DNA of 50,712 nt from assembly GCA_002162815.1 (NCBI GenBank), contig MAAT01000053.1:1-50712 (forward strand). Direction: 5' to 3'. Both the position numbers and the translations under genes were made by a program. The DNA is from Gammaproteobacteria bacterium 53_120_T64 (GTDB taxonomy: Bacteria; Pseudomonadota; Gammaproteobacteria; Pseudomonadales; Porticoccaceae). This document shows, piece after piece, positions 17,569 to 26,558 of this stretch (positions are counted from its first letter, which is position 1; each line of letters opens with the position of its first letter). The notes below the pieces were generated by a model that saw only the letters and a program-made list of their open reading frames with translations, did not search any database and was not told where the DNA came from.

Positions 17569-17982
17569 ATGAGTGCAGGACGAACCACGAAAATAGTCAT
17601 GCTTAGCGCTGCCCTGGCGTGCCTAGCCCCCACACTTAATGCCCAGGAGACAGACTGGCTGGAGTTGAAAGAAGGCTATGAGGGGCAGAAAATACACGCC
17701 AAGGTGAAGCGTATAGAACTACCCGAACTCGGTGGCGATGGCGGCCAACACGTAACGGTGTCGATACCCAAAAATCAATTGGCAAGCACTGACAAGGTGC
17801 ACCAGGTGCTCGTGGTCGGTAAACGTGGCGACAAAGAAGAAACCTTGTCTGGGGTCCACTATGAGTGGGCCGATGACTACGAGAATGATAGCTACGGCTT
17901 AATCATCAAGCTCGACACGCTGGAAAACTTCCCCATTCGCGTCTATTTAAAGGACGACCTACCCTTAAGCAAAGGTCAGTAG
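17569..17982 (+). CDS. Secreted/periplasmic protein of unknown function
   Basis: A 137-aa protein I do not recognise. It has a signal peptide (basic start, hydrophobic IVMLSAALACLAPTLNAQE, cleavage near residue 25-26) and no further transmembrane segment. The mature part is rich in charged residues and looks like a small beta-rich domain, without cysteines. A good ribosome site (CAGGAG, 8 nt before the ATG) supports expression. It is transcribed alone, facing rluB. No neighbour indicates a role. Confidence 0.7.
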   Translation: MSAGRTTKIVMLSAALACLAPTLNAQETDWLELKEGYEGQKIHAKVKRIELPELGGDGGQHVTVSIPKNQLASTDKVHQVLVVGKRGDKEETLSGVHYEWADDYENDSYGLIIKLDTLENFPIRVYLKDDLPLSKGQ

Positions 17983-18009
17983 TCGCACTTTTCTGGCGGC
18001 GACTTTCTA

Positions 18010-18041
18010 GTAGCCGTTCTTTCTCGTAGCCGTTCTTTCTA
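18010..18041. repeat. Two tandem copies of a 16-bp unit
   Basis: The unit GTAGCCGTTCTTTCTC occurs at 18010-18025 and again, with one change at the last base, at 18026-18041. It lies in the 138-bp spacer between the convergent secreted-protein gene and rluB; a related CCGTTCTAACAGTAGCC follows. No function is apparent. Confidence 0.7.
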
Positions 18042-18080
18042 GTCGCAACCCGTTCTAACAGTAGCCCCGTCACCAGCCAT

Positions 18081-18112
18081 CATTGCCGCTCGTGTTATAA
18101 CCAGCGGCAATG
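18081..18112. terminator. Hairpin between convergent genes (possible terminator)
   Basis: CATTGCCGCT (18081-18090) and AGCGGCAATG (18103-18112) form a perfect 10-bp stem with a 12-nt loop, 9 bp from the rluB stop codon. No T-run follows on either strand, so termination is likely but not certain. Confidence 0.5.
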
Positions 18113-18120
18113 AAAATAGA

Positions 18121-18939
18121 CTAGCGCTGCGCGCCCCTCGCTTTGAGCTTGCTCAGCTGCCGCTCCCTGAGTTGACGCTCTTTCGGTGTCAGCGGTTGAG
18201 GCTTGCTGCCCAGACCCATCGACTTACACAAACGACTCACCTCAACGGGCGTCAGATCGAGCCAGTCGCCGCTGCGCACATAGGAGGGTAGTTCAACGGT
18301 GCCAAAGCGGATACGCTTCAGACGGCTCACCTCCACGCCCTGAGATTCCCACAAACGCCGGACTTCGCGATTGCGGCCCTCGGTCAAGACCACCGTAAAC
18401 CACTGGTGCGAACCCGAACCATCACCAATTTGAATTTTCTTAAAGCGAGCCATACCGTCGTCGAGCATCACCCCCTGCTGTAGGCGCTTGAGCATGTCAT
18501 CATCGACAATGCCGTGAATGCGCACCAAGTATTGCCGCTCTACCTGGCCCGAGGGGTGCATTTGCCGATTCGCAAGCTCGCCATCATTGGTAAATAACAA
18601 CAGGCCACTGGTATTAATATCGAGACGACCGACCGCTATCCAGCGCCCCTGCTTAATCGGTGGCAGGCTGGAAAAGACCGTTTTTCGCCCCTCCGGGTCC
18701 TGACGGGTACAGATCTCACCCACCGGTTTGTGGTAAATCAGTACCCGGGTACGGGTGTCCTTAGGCTGGAGGTTAATCACACGGCCATCGACAGCAACCT
18801 TGTCCTCTGAAGAGATGCGGTCACCGGTAGTCGCGACTTTGCCATTGACAGTCACGCGCCCCGCCGCCACCCATTTTTCTATCTCTCGGCGTGAACCGAG
18901 ACCGGCCTGGGCCAGCAATTTTTGAATTTTCTCACTCAT
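18121..18939 (-). CDS. rluB: 23S rRNA pseudouridine(2605) synthase RluB
   Basis: RsuA/RluB-family pseudouridine synthase of 272 aa. An N-terminal S4 RNA-binding domain (about 1-60, KIQKLLAQAGLGSRREIEKW) is followed by the catalytic domain with Asp107 in GRLDINTSGLLL. In enterobacteria RluB modifies U2605 of 23S rRNA. The basic C-terminal tail is typical of the RluB branch. The start ATG overlaps the end of scpB by 4 bp, so the two are translationally coupled. The scpA-scpB-rluB order is widespread in gammaproteobacteria and supports RluB over RsuA or RluE. Confidence 0.92.
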   Translation of the reverse strand: MSEKIQKLLAQAGLGSRREIEKWVAAGRVTVNGKVATTGDRISSEDKVAVDGRVINLQPKDTRTRVLIYHKPVGEICTRQDPEGRKTVFSSLPPIKQGRWIAVGRLDINTSGLLLFTNDGELANRQMHPSGQVERQYLVRIHGIVDDDMLKRLQQGVMLDDGMARFKKIQIGDGSGSHQWFTVVLTEGRNREVRRLWESQGVEVSRLKRIRFGTVELPSYVRSGDWLDLTPVEVSRLCKSMGLGSKPQPLTPKERQLRERQLSKLKARGAQR

Positions 18940-19772
18940 GGTTCGGGGCTATCCTCACTATCTAGCGCTATAGTTTGTTGGTTCTCGTCTGGTGCAGTCG
19001 GCAGCTGATCTTCGCCGTCTCTATCATCAGAGGTAAAGTTATCGACCAGTCGACGCATCGCCGCATCTTCTGCGCTGATGGCCTCTGTGCCGCTATCAAT
19101 ATTAGTCATGGTATTGGCAATCGTCTCACTCCCCGGCTCGGCATCGGCAAGGGGCTCAACACGCCCTTCAGCGCCCTCTTCACCATCCTCCTCGGCAGAC
19201 TCGCCGAGAGCCTCTTCAAATTGTAGCTCGCGATCGATAGTGCTGAGTTCACGAATCTCACTCAGTGGTGGCAATTGCTCTAAGCTTTGCAAATTAAAAT
19301 TATCGAGGAACTGCCGCGTGGTGGCGTAGAGCGCGGGGCGACCCGGCACATCGCGATGGCCAACGGAGCGAATCCAGCCTCTATCGAGAAGGCTGCGAAT
19401 AATATCCGAACTCACGGCAACGCCACGCACCTGTTCGATATCCCCACGCGTTAGGGGTTGGCGATAGGCAATTAGCGCCAAGGTCTCGAGGGTGGCGCGC
19501 GAATACTTTTTGGGTTTTTCCTCCCACAGACGGCCAATCCACTGCGCGTATTGTTCTTTGACCTGAAAGCGAAAACCACTGGCGGTACGTTTTAATTCGT
19601 AGCCACGGTCACGACAGTCGGCCTCAATGTCTTCCAGTGCGGCCTGCAGCTCATCGCGCTGGGGCATCCACTCCTCGTCGAAGAGTTTTTGCAGGGCGCT
19701 AATATCCAGCGAGTCGCCGGCGGCCAACAATGCGGCCTCGACAATTCTTCGCAGTTGTACGACGTCCATCAC
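18936..19772 (-). CDS. scpB: Segregation and condensation protein B
   Basis: ScpB, the winged-helix kleisin-interacting subunit that works with ScpA and an SMC protein in chromosome organisation. The 278-aa protein has the two winged-helix domains in about residues 1-180. Typical segments are RIVEAALLAAGDSLDISALQ, LETLALIAYRQPLTRGDIEQ, VRGV and GRPALYATTRQFLDNF. Beyond residue 190 there is an acidic, low-complexity tail of about 85 residues, common in gammaproteobacterial ScpB. It overlaps scpA upstream and rluB downstream by 4 bp each, forming a coupled operon. Confidence 0.93.
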   Translation of the reverse strand: MMDVVQLRRIVEAALLAAGDSLDISALQKLFDEEWMPQRDELQAALEDIEADCRDRGYELKRTASGFRFQVKEQYAQWIGRLWEEKPKKYSRATLETLALIAYRQPLTRGDIEQVRGVAVSSDIIRSLLDRGWIRSVGHRDVPGRPALYATTRQFLDNFNLQSLEQLPPLSEIRELSTIDRELQFEEALGESAEEDGEEGAEGRVEPLADAEPGSETIANTMTNIDSGTEAISAEDAAMRRLVDNFTSDDRDGEDQLPTAPDENQQTIALDSEDSPEP

Positions 19773-20656
19773 TCGACTCTCGCTTTTAAATGTATCGGCC
19801 CGAGGAATTCATTTTGCACAATTTCAACCAGCGACTCTTTAACCAGCTCCATCATTGCCAAAAAGGTCACAATCACACCCTGGCGTCCCTCGTCGATCTT
19901 AAACAGGGTAATAAAGGGCACAAAGCGCTTACCGCGCAGCTGATCTAAAATTTCACTCATGCGCTCGCGAGTGGACAGCACCTCAAAAGCAATATGATGG
20001 CTGTCGGTCAACTTTACGCGACGCATAACATCCGCCAGGGCCAGTAGTAAATCTTCCATCGCCACCGGGGGATGGGGTCTAGGCGCTCTGGTCTCTCCGG
20101 CTTTCGCGCTCGCCGGAAAAACATCGCGCCCGGTGCGCGCCAGGGCATCAATATCTTCGGCGGCTTGTTTAAAGCGCTCGTACTCCTGCAGGCGACGAAT
20201 CAATTCGGCGCGGGGGTCTTCATCGCCGTCCTCGTCTTCTGTTTGACGAGGCAGTAACATGCGCGACTTTATTTCTGCCAGCATTGCTGCCATCAGCAGG
20301 TATTCCGCCGCCAATTCCCACTGCATGGCCTCCATCAATTCGATATAGGACATATATTGATGGGTAATGTCGGCGACATTGATTTCCAAAATATCAAGAT
20401 TTTGGCGGCGAATCAGGTACAGCAGTAAGTCGAGGGGGCCCTCAAAGGCGTCGAGAATAACCTCCAAGGCCTCGGGGGGAATATACAGATCACGAGGCAA
20501 TTCGGTAACTTGCTGGCCCTGTACAATGGCGAAGGGCATTTCACCTTGCTGGGGCGGGGCCGCCTTTGCTTCCGCTGTAGCGAGTGCAGTCACATTCTCA
20601 ACGGCGATATCGGCCTTGCCAGCAAGCGCATTGTCGGATTGGGGGGCTGAGGTCAC
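19769..20656 (-). CDS. scpA: Segregation and condensation protein A
   Basis: ScpA kleisin of 295 aa. The hallmark FEGPLDLLLYLIRRQNLDI lies near residue 72, followed by the ADITHQYMSYIELM helix and EYLLMAAMLAEIKSRMLLPR. It bridges SMC heads together with ScpB. The first 50 or so residues are an unconserved Ala-rich leader, and the start may lie further downstream. It is the first gene of the scpA-scpB-rluB operon; yciO lies 86 bp upstream on the same strand. Confidence 0.93.
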   Translation of the reverse strand: MTSAPQSDNALAGKADIAVENVTALATAEAKAAPPQQGEMPFAIVQGQQVTELPRDLYIPPEALEVILDAFEGPLDLLLYLIRRQNLDILEINVADITHQYMSYIELMEAMQWELAAEYLLMAAMLAEIKSRMLLPRQTEDEDGDEDPRAELIRRLQEYERFKQAAEDIDALARTGRDVFPASAKAGETRAPRPHPPVAMEDLLLALADVMRRVKLTDSHHIAFEVLSTRERMSEILDQLRGKRFVPFITLFKIDEGRQGVIVTFLAMMELVKESLVEIVQNEFLGPIHLKARVE

Positions 20657-20742
20657 TGCACTACCGAGTTAAACTGAGAAGATCGGCCATTATACGGCCT
20701 CGCCCGATGCGGCGACAGGAATAACGGGGGCTATTAACAGAC

Positions 20743-21366
20743 TTACAGGCCAAAGGGGGCGAGATCACCCCTACCGGCTCGTACCAATTCCGGGGCGTCG
20801 CCGGTGAGGTCGATAACCGAGGTTGGCTCCAGGCCGCAATAACCGCCATTAATGATCAAGTCGACCCGATTGCCGAGTATATCTTCCATGTCCTGGGGGT
20901 CGGTCAGGGGGTATTCATCACCGGGCATAATCAGCGTAATACTCATCAGCGGCTCATCGAGGGTTTCGAGCAGGGCCTGGGCGATGGCATTGGCGGGCGC
21001 GCGCAGGCCAATAGTTTTACGCTTCGGGTGCATCAGACGGCGCGGCACCTCGGAGCTGGCGTCGAGAATAAAGGTGTAGGGGCCGGGAGTATTGGCCTTT
21101 AGTAAGCGAAAATCCTGATTGTCGACCTTAGCGTAGGTTGACAGCTCAGAGAGATCGCGACAGACCAGCGTGAAATTATGATTTTTGTCGAGGGCGCGAA
21201 TTTGGCGAATTCGGTCCAGCGCCGCCTTATCACCCAAATGACAGCCCAGGGCGTAAACCGAGTCGGTGGGATAAATCACCACGCCACCCTTGCGAATAAT
21301 ACCCACCGCTTGGTCGACTAATCGCTGCTGGGGGTTATCGGGGTGAATATAAAGAACCCTGGCCAT
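20743..21366 (-). CDS. yciO: YciO-type L-threonylcarbamoyladenylate synthase family protein
   Basis: YrdC/Sua5/YciO-domain protein of 207 aa. The nucleotide-binding segment is KGGVVIYPTDSVYALGCHLG (26-45), and SRR-like and TIGLRAPANAIA motifs follow. Family members make threonylcarbamoyl-AMP for tRNA t6A. YciO proteins are a side branch whose role is less clear, and another copy (TsaC) usually does the essential job. The position upstream of scpA and divergent from the YciB/YciI-like region is the normal setting for yciO. The adjacent PHP-domain nuclease gene seen in many relatives is missing here. Confidence 0.88.
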   Translation of the reverse strand: MARVLYIHPDNPQQRLVDQAVGIIRKGGVVIYPTDSVYALGCHLGDKAALDRIRQIRALDKNHNFTLVCRDLSELSTYAKVDNQDFRLLKANTPGPYTFILDASSEVPRRLMHPKRKTIGLRAPANAIAQALLETLDEPLMSITLIMPGDEYPLTDPQDMEDILGNRVDLIINGGYCGLEPTSVIDLTGDAPELVRAGRGDLAPFGL

Positions 21367-21490
21367 ATAGACTACTTACCTCGCTATTTGCCGCGACTAT
21401 AAACCCTCTGCCCTCAAAACTCGACCGCAAATGCCCCAGTACGCACATTGGCAAGATAGCAATGTACGAAATGGTGCGGGAAGCGCTAGA

Positions 21491-22336
21491 ATGAGCGCCA
21501 TACTCTCGATTCTAAACCACCAAAATGGGCATTATTTAGTGAGCAATAGCGAACCCCAAATCAGCGCCAGCACTTATACAACGTCGCCAGGGCCCGCTCC
21601 CTCCGCCCCACCCCAGCGTGAAAACATGCTGATCAACATTAGCTTCAATGTCATTATACCGACCTTGATTTTGACCAAGCTCAGCGGCGATGAGTACTTA
21701 GGTACCACTTGGGGCGTGGTTGTCGCCCTGCTCTTTCCTATCATCTACGGCCTGCGCGACTTTCAACAACGTGGCAAAATCAATTTTTTCTCCGGCCTCG
21801 GCGTCTTCAGCGTGGTGATGACCGGCGGTATTAGCCTGTTAGAGCTCGATCCCCAATATCTGGCCTATAAAGAGGCGGGGATTCCCGCTATTTTTGGTCT
21901 CGCCACATTGATCTCCTTAAAAACCCGCTACCCCCTGGTACGCACCCTGCTCTTCAACGACACGGTAATTGAAATAGACAAGGTCAATCACGCCCTGCGC
22001 GAACACAACAGTGTCGAAGCCTTTGATCAACGTTTGATTTGTGCCTCGTGGATTATTGCCGGCTCCTTCCTGGTCTCCTCCATCTTGAACTATCTGCTGG
22101 CAACCATGATCGTCACCAGCCAGCCCGGCACGGTTGAGTACAACGCCCAACTGGGTAAAATGACCGCACTGAGCTTTCCCGTGATCGCGGTACCGGCAAT
22201 GCTGATGATGATGGGCGCGATGTTTTACCTGTTTCGCGGTATTACCCGCATGACAGGCATGCCCTTTGAGGACATTATTCGCACCCACCAAGATACGGAC
22301 AGCCCCAATGATGATAAAAACAAGGACCAGCAATAA
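21491..22336 (+). CDS. VC0807-family integral membrane protein
   Basis: Multi-spanning inner-membrane protein (about six hydrophobic segments) of the VC0807 type, function unknown. Family marks are ENMLINISFNVIIPTLILTK, the YGLRDFQQR loop, MTGGISLLELDP and KEAGIPAIFGLATLISLKTR. The frame is open from 21431. I chose the ATG at 21491 because GGGAAG lies 7 nt before it; a GTG at 21539 is the main alternative, and the first 60 or so residues are unconserved. Its stop codon overlaps the ATG of the YciI gene by 1 bp. Its divergence from yciO recalls the yciO-yciB-yciI neighbourhood, with this protein in the place of septation protein YciB. Confidence 0.8.
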   Translation: MSAILSILNHQNGHYLVSNSEPQISASTYTTSPGPAPSAPPQRENMLINISFNVIIPTLILTKLSGDEYLGTTWGVVVALLFPIIYGLRDFQQRGKINFFSGLGVFSVVMTGGISLLELDPQYLAYKEAGIPAIFGLATLISLKTRYPLVRTLLFNDTVIEIDKVNHALREHNSVEAFDQRLICASWIIAGSFLVSSILNYLLATMIVTSQPGTVEYNAQLGKMTALSFPVIAVPAMLMMMGAMFYLFRGITRMTGMPFEDIIRTHQDTDSPNDDKNKDQQ

Positions 22337-22635
22337 TGTGGTACAGCCTAGTTTGTAGCGATGTCACCGATAGCTTAGCCCTGCGTAAAGCCAATCGTCC
22401 CGCCCACTTACAGCGCCTCGAAGCACTGCGCGACGCCGGGCGTTTACTGGTCGCCGGCCCCAACCCCAGCATTGACAGTGAAGACCCCGGGGAAGCCGGT
22501 TTTAGTGGCAGTCTGATTATTGCCGAGTTCGACTCCCTGACCTCTGCCGAGGATTGGGCCAAAGAAGACCCCTACCAACTGGCAGGCGTTTATGCCTCGG
22601 TGAACGTCAAACCCTATAAAAAGGTATTGCCGTAA
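22336..22635 (+). CDS. yciI: YciI family protein
   Basis: Small 99-aa ferredoxin-like-fold protein of the YciI family (MWYSLVCSDV, LRKANRPAHLQRLEALRDAG, EDWAKEDPYQLAGVY). The conserved His and Asp positions are present (His29 in RPAHL; Asp at DPY). YciI proteins are dimeric and have been proposed as small-molecule-processing enzymes; no general activity is established. The ATG overlaps the stop codon of the upstream membrane-protein gene (TAATG), so the two are co-translated. Confidence 0.9.
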   Translation: MWYSLVCSDVTDSLALRKANRPAHLQRLEALRDAGRLLVAGPNPSIDSEDPGEAGFSGSLIIAEFDSLTSAEDWAKEDPYQLAGVYASVNVKPYKKVLP

Positions 22636-22733
22636 GCAGCACTATTACCCTGCCCTGTATTGAGAGCCAACACGTAAAACGTAGCACTCAACTGACCTCC
22701 TGCCTTTACTCCGCCAATTGCAACGGAACCTCC

Positions 22734-23396
22734 ATGTACAAACTGTTTTTGAGCCTGTTATTGATCGCACTTTCGCCTGCACTGGTTGCCGAAGTACGCT
22801 ATATCTCCGATGAATTCCGCGTCCCCCTCCGCAAAAGCCCCTGTTCGCGCTGCGCCATTCTTCACCAGGGCCTTAAAACCGGGCTCAAGCTCGACTATAT
22901 TGAAAGCGCCGATGGCTGGAGTCATATCCGCACCCCCGGCGGCATGGACGGTTGGATAGAAAACCAATACATCGTCACTAAGCCCATAGCCCGCGATCGC
23001 ATCGCCCGCTACCAGCAGCAGAGTAAAACCCTCAGCGCCAGCAATGCCAAACTCAAGGCACAGGTTGCGGACTTAAAGGCTGACAACCAGCAGCTCGGTG
23101 GTCGACTCAATGCGGTGAGTGATGACAACGAGGCGGTATCTCGCGAGCTCGCCGACATCAAGGTCGTTTCCGCCAATGCCCTCAATCTCAAGGTGCAAAA
23201 TCAAACACTCTTAGAGGACAACGGCATGCTGCAAAGTAAGATCGACGTGCTCAGTGCCCTGAATAAACAACTCGAAGGCAGCCATACTCAGAAATGGTTT
23301 ATCTACGGTGCTATCTCGGTCTTTCTCGGCGCATTGCTGAGCGTGATTCTGCCCCGTTTAAAGCGTAAGCGTCGCGGCCACTCCGAGTGGGCATAA
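22734..23396 (+). CDS. TIGR04211-type SH3 domain protein (YgiM-like)
   Basis: Membrane-anchored protein of 220 aa. It has a signal peptide (about 1-19, cut after VAEV), a bacterial SH3 domain (about 22-85, YISDEFRVPLRKSPC to GWIENQYI), a coiled coil (about 95-185) and a C-terminal transmembrane helix (about 190-210) with a basic tail, KRKRRGH. This matches the TIGR04211/YgiM architecture: the SH3 domain faces the periplasm. Its function is not established. Cys residues at CSRC within the SH3 domain could form a disulfide. The next gene begins just after the stop codon. Confidence 0.88.
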   Translation: MYKLFLSLLLIALSPALVAEVRYISDEFRVPLRKSPCSRCAILHQGLKTGLKLDYIESADGWSHIRTPGGMDGWIENQYIVTKPIARDRIARYQQQSKTLSASNAKLKAQVADLKADNQQLGGRLNAVSDDNEAVSRELADIKVVSANALNLKVQNQTLLEDNGMLQSKIDVLSALNKQLEGSHTQKWFIYGAISVFLGALLSVILPRLKRKRRGHSEWA

Positions 23397-23401
23397 ACCC
23401 C

Positions 23402-24052
23402 ATGTGGCTATTCCGGCTTACCCAACAACGTCTCGGCCCAGGCTTATTGCACCAGCGTAGGATTTACCAAAGCCTAGTGACCTGCTACCTGCTAATTGCC
23501 TGTACAGGCCTCTGGGCAGAAGCTAACAGCACAGCCCCCCCTACAACGCCGAACCCACGCATTATTATCACCACCACCCACGGTGATATAGAAGTCGAGC
23601 TGGCTCCTGAAAAAGCCCCCTTGACCGTGCGCAATTTTTTACAGTACGCCGACAGAAACTACTACGACGGCACGATATTCCATCGCGTAATACAGGGCTT
23701 TATGGTGCAAGCCGGCGGCTTTGACCGCAAGCTGAACGCCTTTGAACCGGGGCAGCCCGTCAAGAATGAATCGGTGGGTGGCCTGCTTAACATCAAGGGC
23801 TCTGTCGCCATGGCTCGCGGCCACGATCCCGACAGTGCCAAAACAGAGTTTTTTATTAACCTCAAACACAACCGCAATTTTGACGCTAAATATGGCAACC
23901 CCGGTTATACGGTGTTTGGCCAGGTGATTTCTGGCATGGCAGTGGTGCAAAGTATTGCCAGCAGTAAAGTTGAAAAATACAATCATCAATTTGTTCACTG
24001 GCCCATTGAAGCCATCACCATTACCGGCATTCGTCGCAGTCCCAGCCCGTGA
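23402..24052 (+). CDS. Cyclophilin-type peptidyl-prolyl isomerase, exported
   Basis: Peptidyl-prolyl cis-trans isomerase of 216 aa. A hydrophobic N-terminal segment (about 22-38, [18 protein letters not shown]) suggests export or a lipoprotein-like anchor, so it probably acts in the periplasm like PpiA. The cyclophilin domain (about 52-213) has the catalytic Arg in [15 protein letters not shown] and the AKTEFFINL strand. I start at the ATG at 23402; a GTG at 23387 overlapping the previous gene is possible. The stop codon overlaps the GTG start of pdxJ by 4 bp. Confidence 0.88.
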   Translation: MWLFRLTQQRLGPGLLHQRRIYQSLVTCYLLIACTGLWAEANSTAPPTTPNPRIIITTTHGDIEVELAPEKAPLTVRNFLQYADRNYYDGTIFHRVIQGFMVQAGGFDRKLNAFEPGQPVKNESVGGLLNIKGSVAMARGHDPDSAKTEFFINLKHNRNFDAKYGNPGYTVFGQVISGMAVVQSIASSKVEKYNHQFVHWPIEAITITGIRRSPSP

Positions 24053-24813
24053 TTGCCCTCAGCGTCAACGTCAATAAAATTGCGCTAATTCGCAACTCAC
24101 GAGAGGGTGATTACCCGAGCGTCGTCGACTACGCCGCGACCTGTATTAATGCCGGTGCCGATGGCATTACCGTCCACCCTCGCCCCGACCAGCGCCACAT
24201 TCGCCCCCTCGATGTCTTACAGCTCGACGCACTGTGCCGCGCCAAAAGCACGACCAAGGGCAACCCTCTAGAATTCAATATTGAGGGCAACCCCTTTGCC
24301 GAGCCCCTCAAGGAATACCCCGGGCTATTGCAGCTAGTTGAACAGACCCGGCCCCAGCAGTGCACTCTAGTACCCGACAGTAGCGCGCAACTGACCTCGG
24401 ACCACGGCTTTAATCTCGACACTAGCGCCGACAAACTGAAACCTATTATCGCCGCCCTACAGGCGCTCAATGTCAGGGTCAGCCTGTTTATGGACCCCGA
24501 CAAAAAGCAGTTGGATTTGGCGCGTGAATTGGGTGTTGAGCGCATCGAGCTTTATACCGGCCCCTACGCAGCGGCCGCAGATGACTTATCGCTACTCGAC
24601 AACTACTTCGATGCCGCCCGCCACGCCAGCAATATTGGCCTCGGCGTCAATGCCGGTCACGATTTAAATCTCCACAACCTCGGCCAATTTTCCGCTGCAC
24701 CGGGCTTACTTGAGGTCTCCATCGGCCACGCCTTAATCGTCGATGCCATTGAAATAGGCCTCACTCCAGCCGTCAAAGCCTACAAAGCCCTGCTAGAGAC
24801 CCCCGGTAGCTAG
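24049..24813 (+). CDS. pdxJ: Pyridoxine 5'-phosphate synthase
   Basis: PdxJ, which condenses 1-deoxy-D-xylulose 5-phosphate with 3-amino-2-oxopropyl phosphate to make pyridoxine 5'-phosphate. The 254-aa TIM barrel shows [14 protein letters not shown] (residues 5-18), [25 protein letters not shown], and the C-terminal GVNAGHDLN and [11 protein letters not shown] segments. The start is GTG, overlapping the cyclophilin stop codon (GTGA). The usual gammaproteobacterial partner (recO/acpS) is not adjacent; the gene sits between a cyclophilin and a DUF2520 gene. Confidence 0.95.
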   Translation: MIALSVNVNKIALIRNSREGDYPSVVDYAATCINAGADGITVHPRPDQRHIRPLDVLQLDALCRAKSTTKGNPLEFNIEGNPFAEPLKEYPGLLQLVEQTRPQQCTLVPDSSAQLTSDHGFNLDTSADKLKPIIAALQALNVRVSLFMDPDKKQLDLARELGVERIELYTGPYAAAADDLSLLDNYFDAARHASNIGLGVNAGHDLNLHNLGQFSAAPGLLEVSIGHALIVDAIEIGLTPAVKAYKALLETPGS

Positions 24814-24826
24814 GGGCATAGTAAAA

Positions 24827-25750
24827 ATGAGTGCGCCGATAGCAATGCCCAGCCCACCACCGCGCATGAACATTGTCGGCTCGGGTAAACTTGGCCGCAC
24901 TCTCGCCCGGCTACTCAGTGACGCCGGGGTGATTACAATCGGGGCCATCTACAACCGCAAAGCCGAACACAGCCGGTCGGCGCGGGCCTTTATCGGCGCC
25001 GGCAATATTGCCGACAACCTTGAGCAATTGTCTGACTACCCAGCCCCACTGTGGATACTCGCCACCCCAGACGCGGCGATTCACAGCTGCGCCCAACAAC
25101 TGGCCGCATGCGCCGACATCGACTGGCGCGGTAGCGTGGTGTTTCACAGTAGCGGTTTGAAAACATCGGCGGAGCTCGCACCCTTACAAGACCTCGGTAG
25201 CGCCATTGCCAGTGCCCACCCCGCCCACAGCTTTGCCAGCCCCGAGCGCTCGCTGACTCGCTTCGCCTCAACGGTTTGCACACTAGAGGGCGATGCCCCG
25301 GCCATCGAGCAACTCGGCAGGTTATTTAGTGCTATCGGTGGACAAACTAGCGTGATTGATGCCAGCGCTAAACCGCTCTATCACGCTGCCACGGTAATGG
25401 CGTCAAACTATCTGGTTGCTCTGCTAGGCAGTAGTCAATCACTGCTTGCCGAGGCCGGCATTGATGAAGGCTTGGCCGCCGCCATCCTCGCGCCACTGAT
25501 GCAGCAGAGTCTGCAAAATGGTCTCAAGGTCGGTCCGGTGAACGCCCTCACCGGACCGATAGCTAGGGGCGATATCGAAACATTGCAGACTCATCTCGAC
25601 GCCATCGAGCAGGCCCACCCCGACCTCCTCAACGCCTATACCAGCATGGGGGCACAAGCCTTAAAATTGGCGCGACAGCAGGGCTCGCTCAAACAGCAGC
25701 AACTCACCGCAATGGCACAACTTTTCGAGACAGAAAAAACAACCCACTGA
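24827..25750 (+). CDS. Rossmann-like/DUF2520 protein
   Basis: A 307-aa protein with an N-terminal Rossmann domain (MNIVGSGKLGRTLARLLSDAG, beginning near residue 10) and a C-terminal helical DUF2520 domain (about 160-300, KPLYHAATVMASNYLVALLG). The overall plan is that of NADP-dependent ketopantoate- or pyrroline-reductase-like dehydrogenases, but the substrate of this family is unknown. It follows pdxJ by 13 bp and is probably in the same operon, which ends here against the phosphoribosyltransferase gene. An 11-bp inverted repeat inside the gene (25530-25559) is noted elsewhere. Confidence 0.85.
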   Translation: MSAPIAMPSPPPRMNIVGSGKLGRTLARLLSDAGVITIGAIYNRKAEHSRSARAFIGAGNIADNLEQLSDYPAPLWILATPDAAIHSCAQQLAACADIDWRGSVVFHSSGLKTSAELAPLQDLGSAIASAHPAHSFASPERSLTRFASTVCTLEGDAPAIEQLGRLFSAIGGQTSVIDASAKPLYHAATVMASNYLVALLGSSQSLLAEAGIDEGLAAAILAPLMQQSLQNGLKVGPVNALTGPIARGDIETLQTHLDAIEQAHPDLLNAYTSMGAQALKLARQQGSLKQQQLTAMAQLFETEKTTH

Positions 25751-25758
25751 AAAAATAG

Positions 25759-26316
25759 CTACTTAAAAAGATGCGCTATGCTCTCGATACCCGGTTTACG
25801 GGCCAGTAGCTCGGCCTGATCTAAACCACAAAGTTCGTGGGGAAAAACCAACCATGCCGAGGTGGTGTGTAAAAAGTAGTCCGGTCGATAGGCCGTGACA
25901 TTACTCTCGGGTTTAAACCAAGGCACGGCAACACGGCACTCCAGTTTTTTTTCGCCCGCCAAGGTCGCGATATCACTCAACACCTGAGCCATGCTCAAAC
26001 CACTGTCGAAGACATCATCAACGATCAAGATGCGCTGAATCTTATCAAGTTGTGTCGCCACATAATCAAGACCCTCAACTTGCACCTTGGCCCCACGCTG
26101 GCCAATACCCTCGTAAAGTTTACTTCGAATGGGAATATGGTCGGCGTCGATACCCTGATACATCAGTAACTCATGAATGGCAATTGCAATCGGTGTGCCG
26201 CCCCGCCAGACGCCAATAATTAAATCGGGTACAAAACCACTATCGAGTATTTTGGCGCCGAGAAGGTAGGCATCGGCCAAGGTTTGCTCGGCGCTGAGGT
26301 AAACTTTTTCACTCAA
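25759..26316 (-). CDS. Phosphoribosyltransferase (HGPRT-like type I)
   Basis: Type I phosphoribosyltransferase of 185 aa. The PRPP motif is ILIVDDVFDSGLSM (about 94-107), the pyrophosphate loop is VWRGGTPIAI (37-46), and ESNVTAYRPDYF is in the hood region. It probably acts on a purine base (hypoxanthine/guanine or xanthine salvage), but related proteins of this size are annotated only generically. It is convergent with the DUF2520 gene, with 8 bp between stop codons, and appears monocistronic. A small upstream gap of 242 bp holds only the terminator of the DUF1329 gene. Confidence 0.85.
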   Translation of the reverse strand: MSEKVYLSAEQTLADAYLLGAKILDSGFVPDLIIGVWRGGTPIAIAIHELLMYQGIDADHIPIRSKLYEGIGQRGAKVQVEGLDYVATQLDKIQRILIVDDVFDSGLSMAQVLSDIATLAGEKKLECRVAVPWFKPESNVTAYRPDYFLHTTSAWLVFPHELCGLDQAELLARKPGIESIAHLFK

Positions 26317-26495
26317 GGGGGCAATTCATCCTTAGCTTATTGAGAGGGGAGCCAGTTGTTTGAGAGCAGGCGATAAACCTGAGCGCAACAAACTATACAC
26401 CGAGGATAATACGCCATCAAAAGAGCATAAGCTGCTGGCTGCCGAGAATACCGACATCAAAAAAGCTGGCAAGCCCTGCCCTTTATTAGACTGAC

Positions 26496-26531
26496 AAAAA
26501 AACCGCCGTGGGTAAGCACTGCGGTTTTTTT
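26496..26531 (-). terminator. Rho-independent terminator after the DUF1329 gene
   Basis: AAAAAACCGC and GCGGTTTTTT are complementary around a 14-nt loop (26496-26531). Read on the minus strand, T-runs follow the stem. It lies 28 bp past the DUF1329 stop codon. Confidence 0.8.
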
Positions 26532-26558
26532 GTTGATCGTGATTCTACAATAGAGTGG

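Noticed and set aside
25530-25559. 11-bp inverted repeat inside the DUF2520 gene
   Set aside because: It is short enough to be explained by coding constraint and chance; no regulatory setting.
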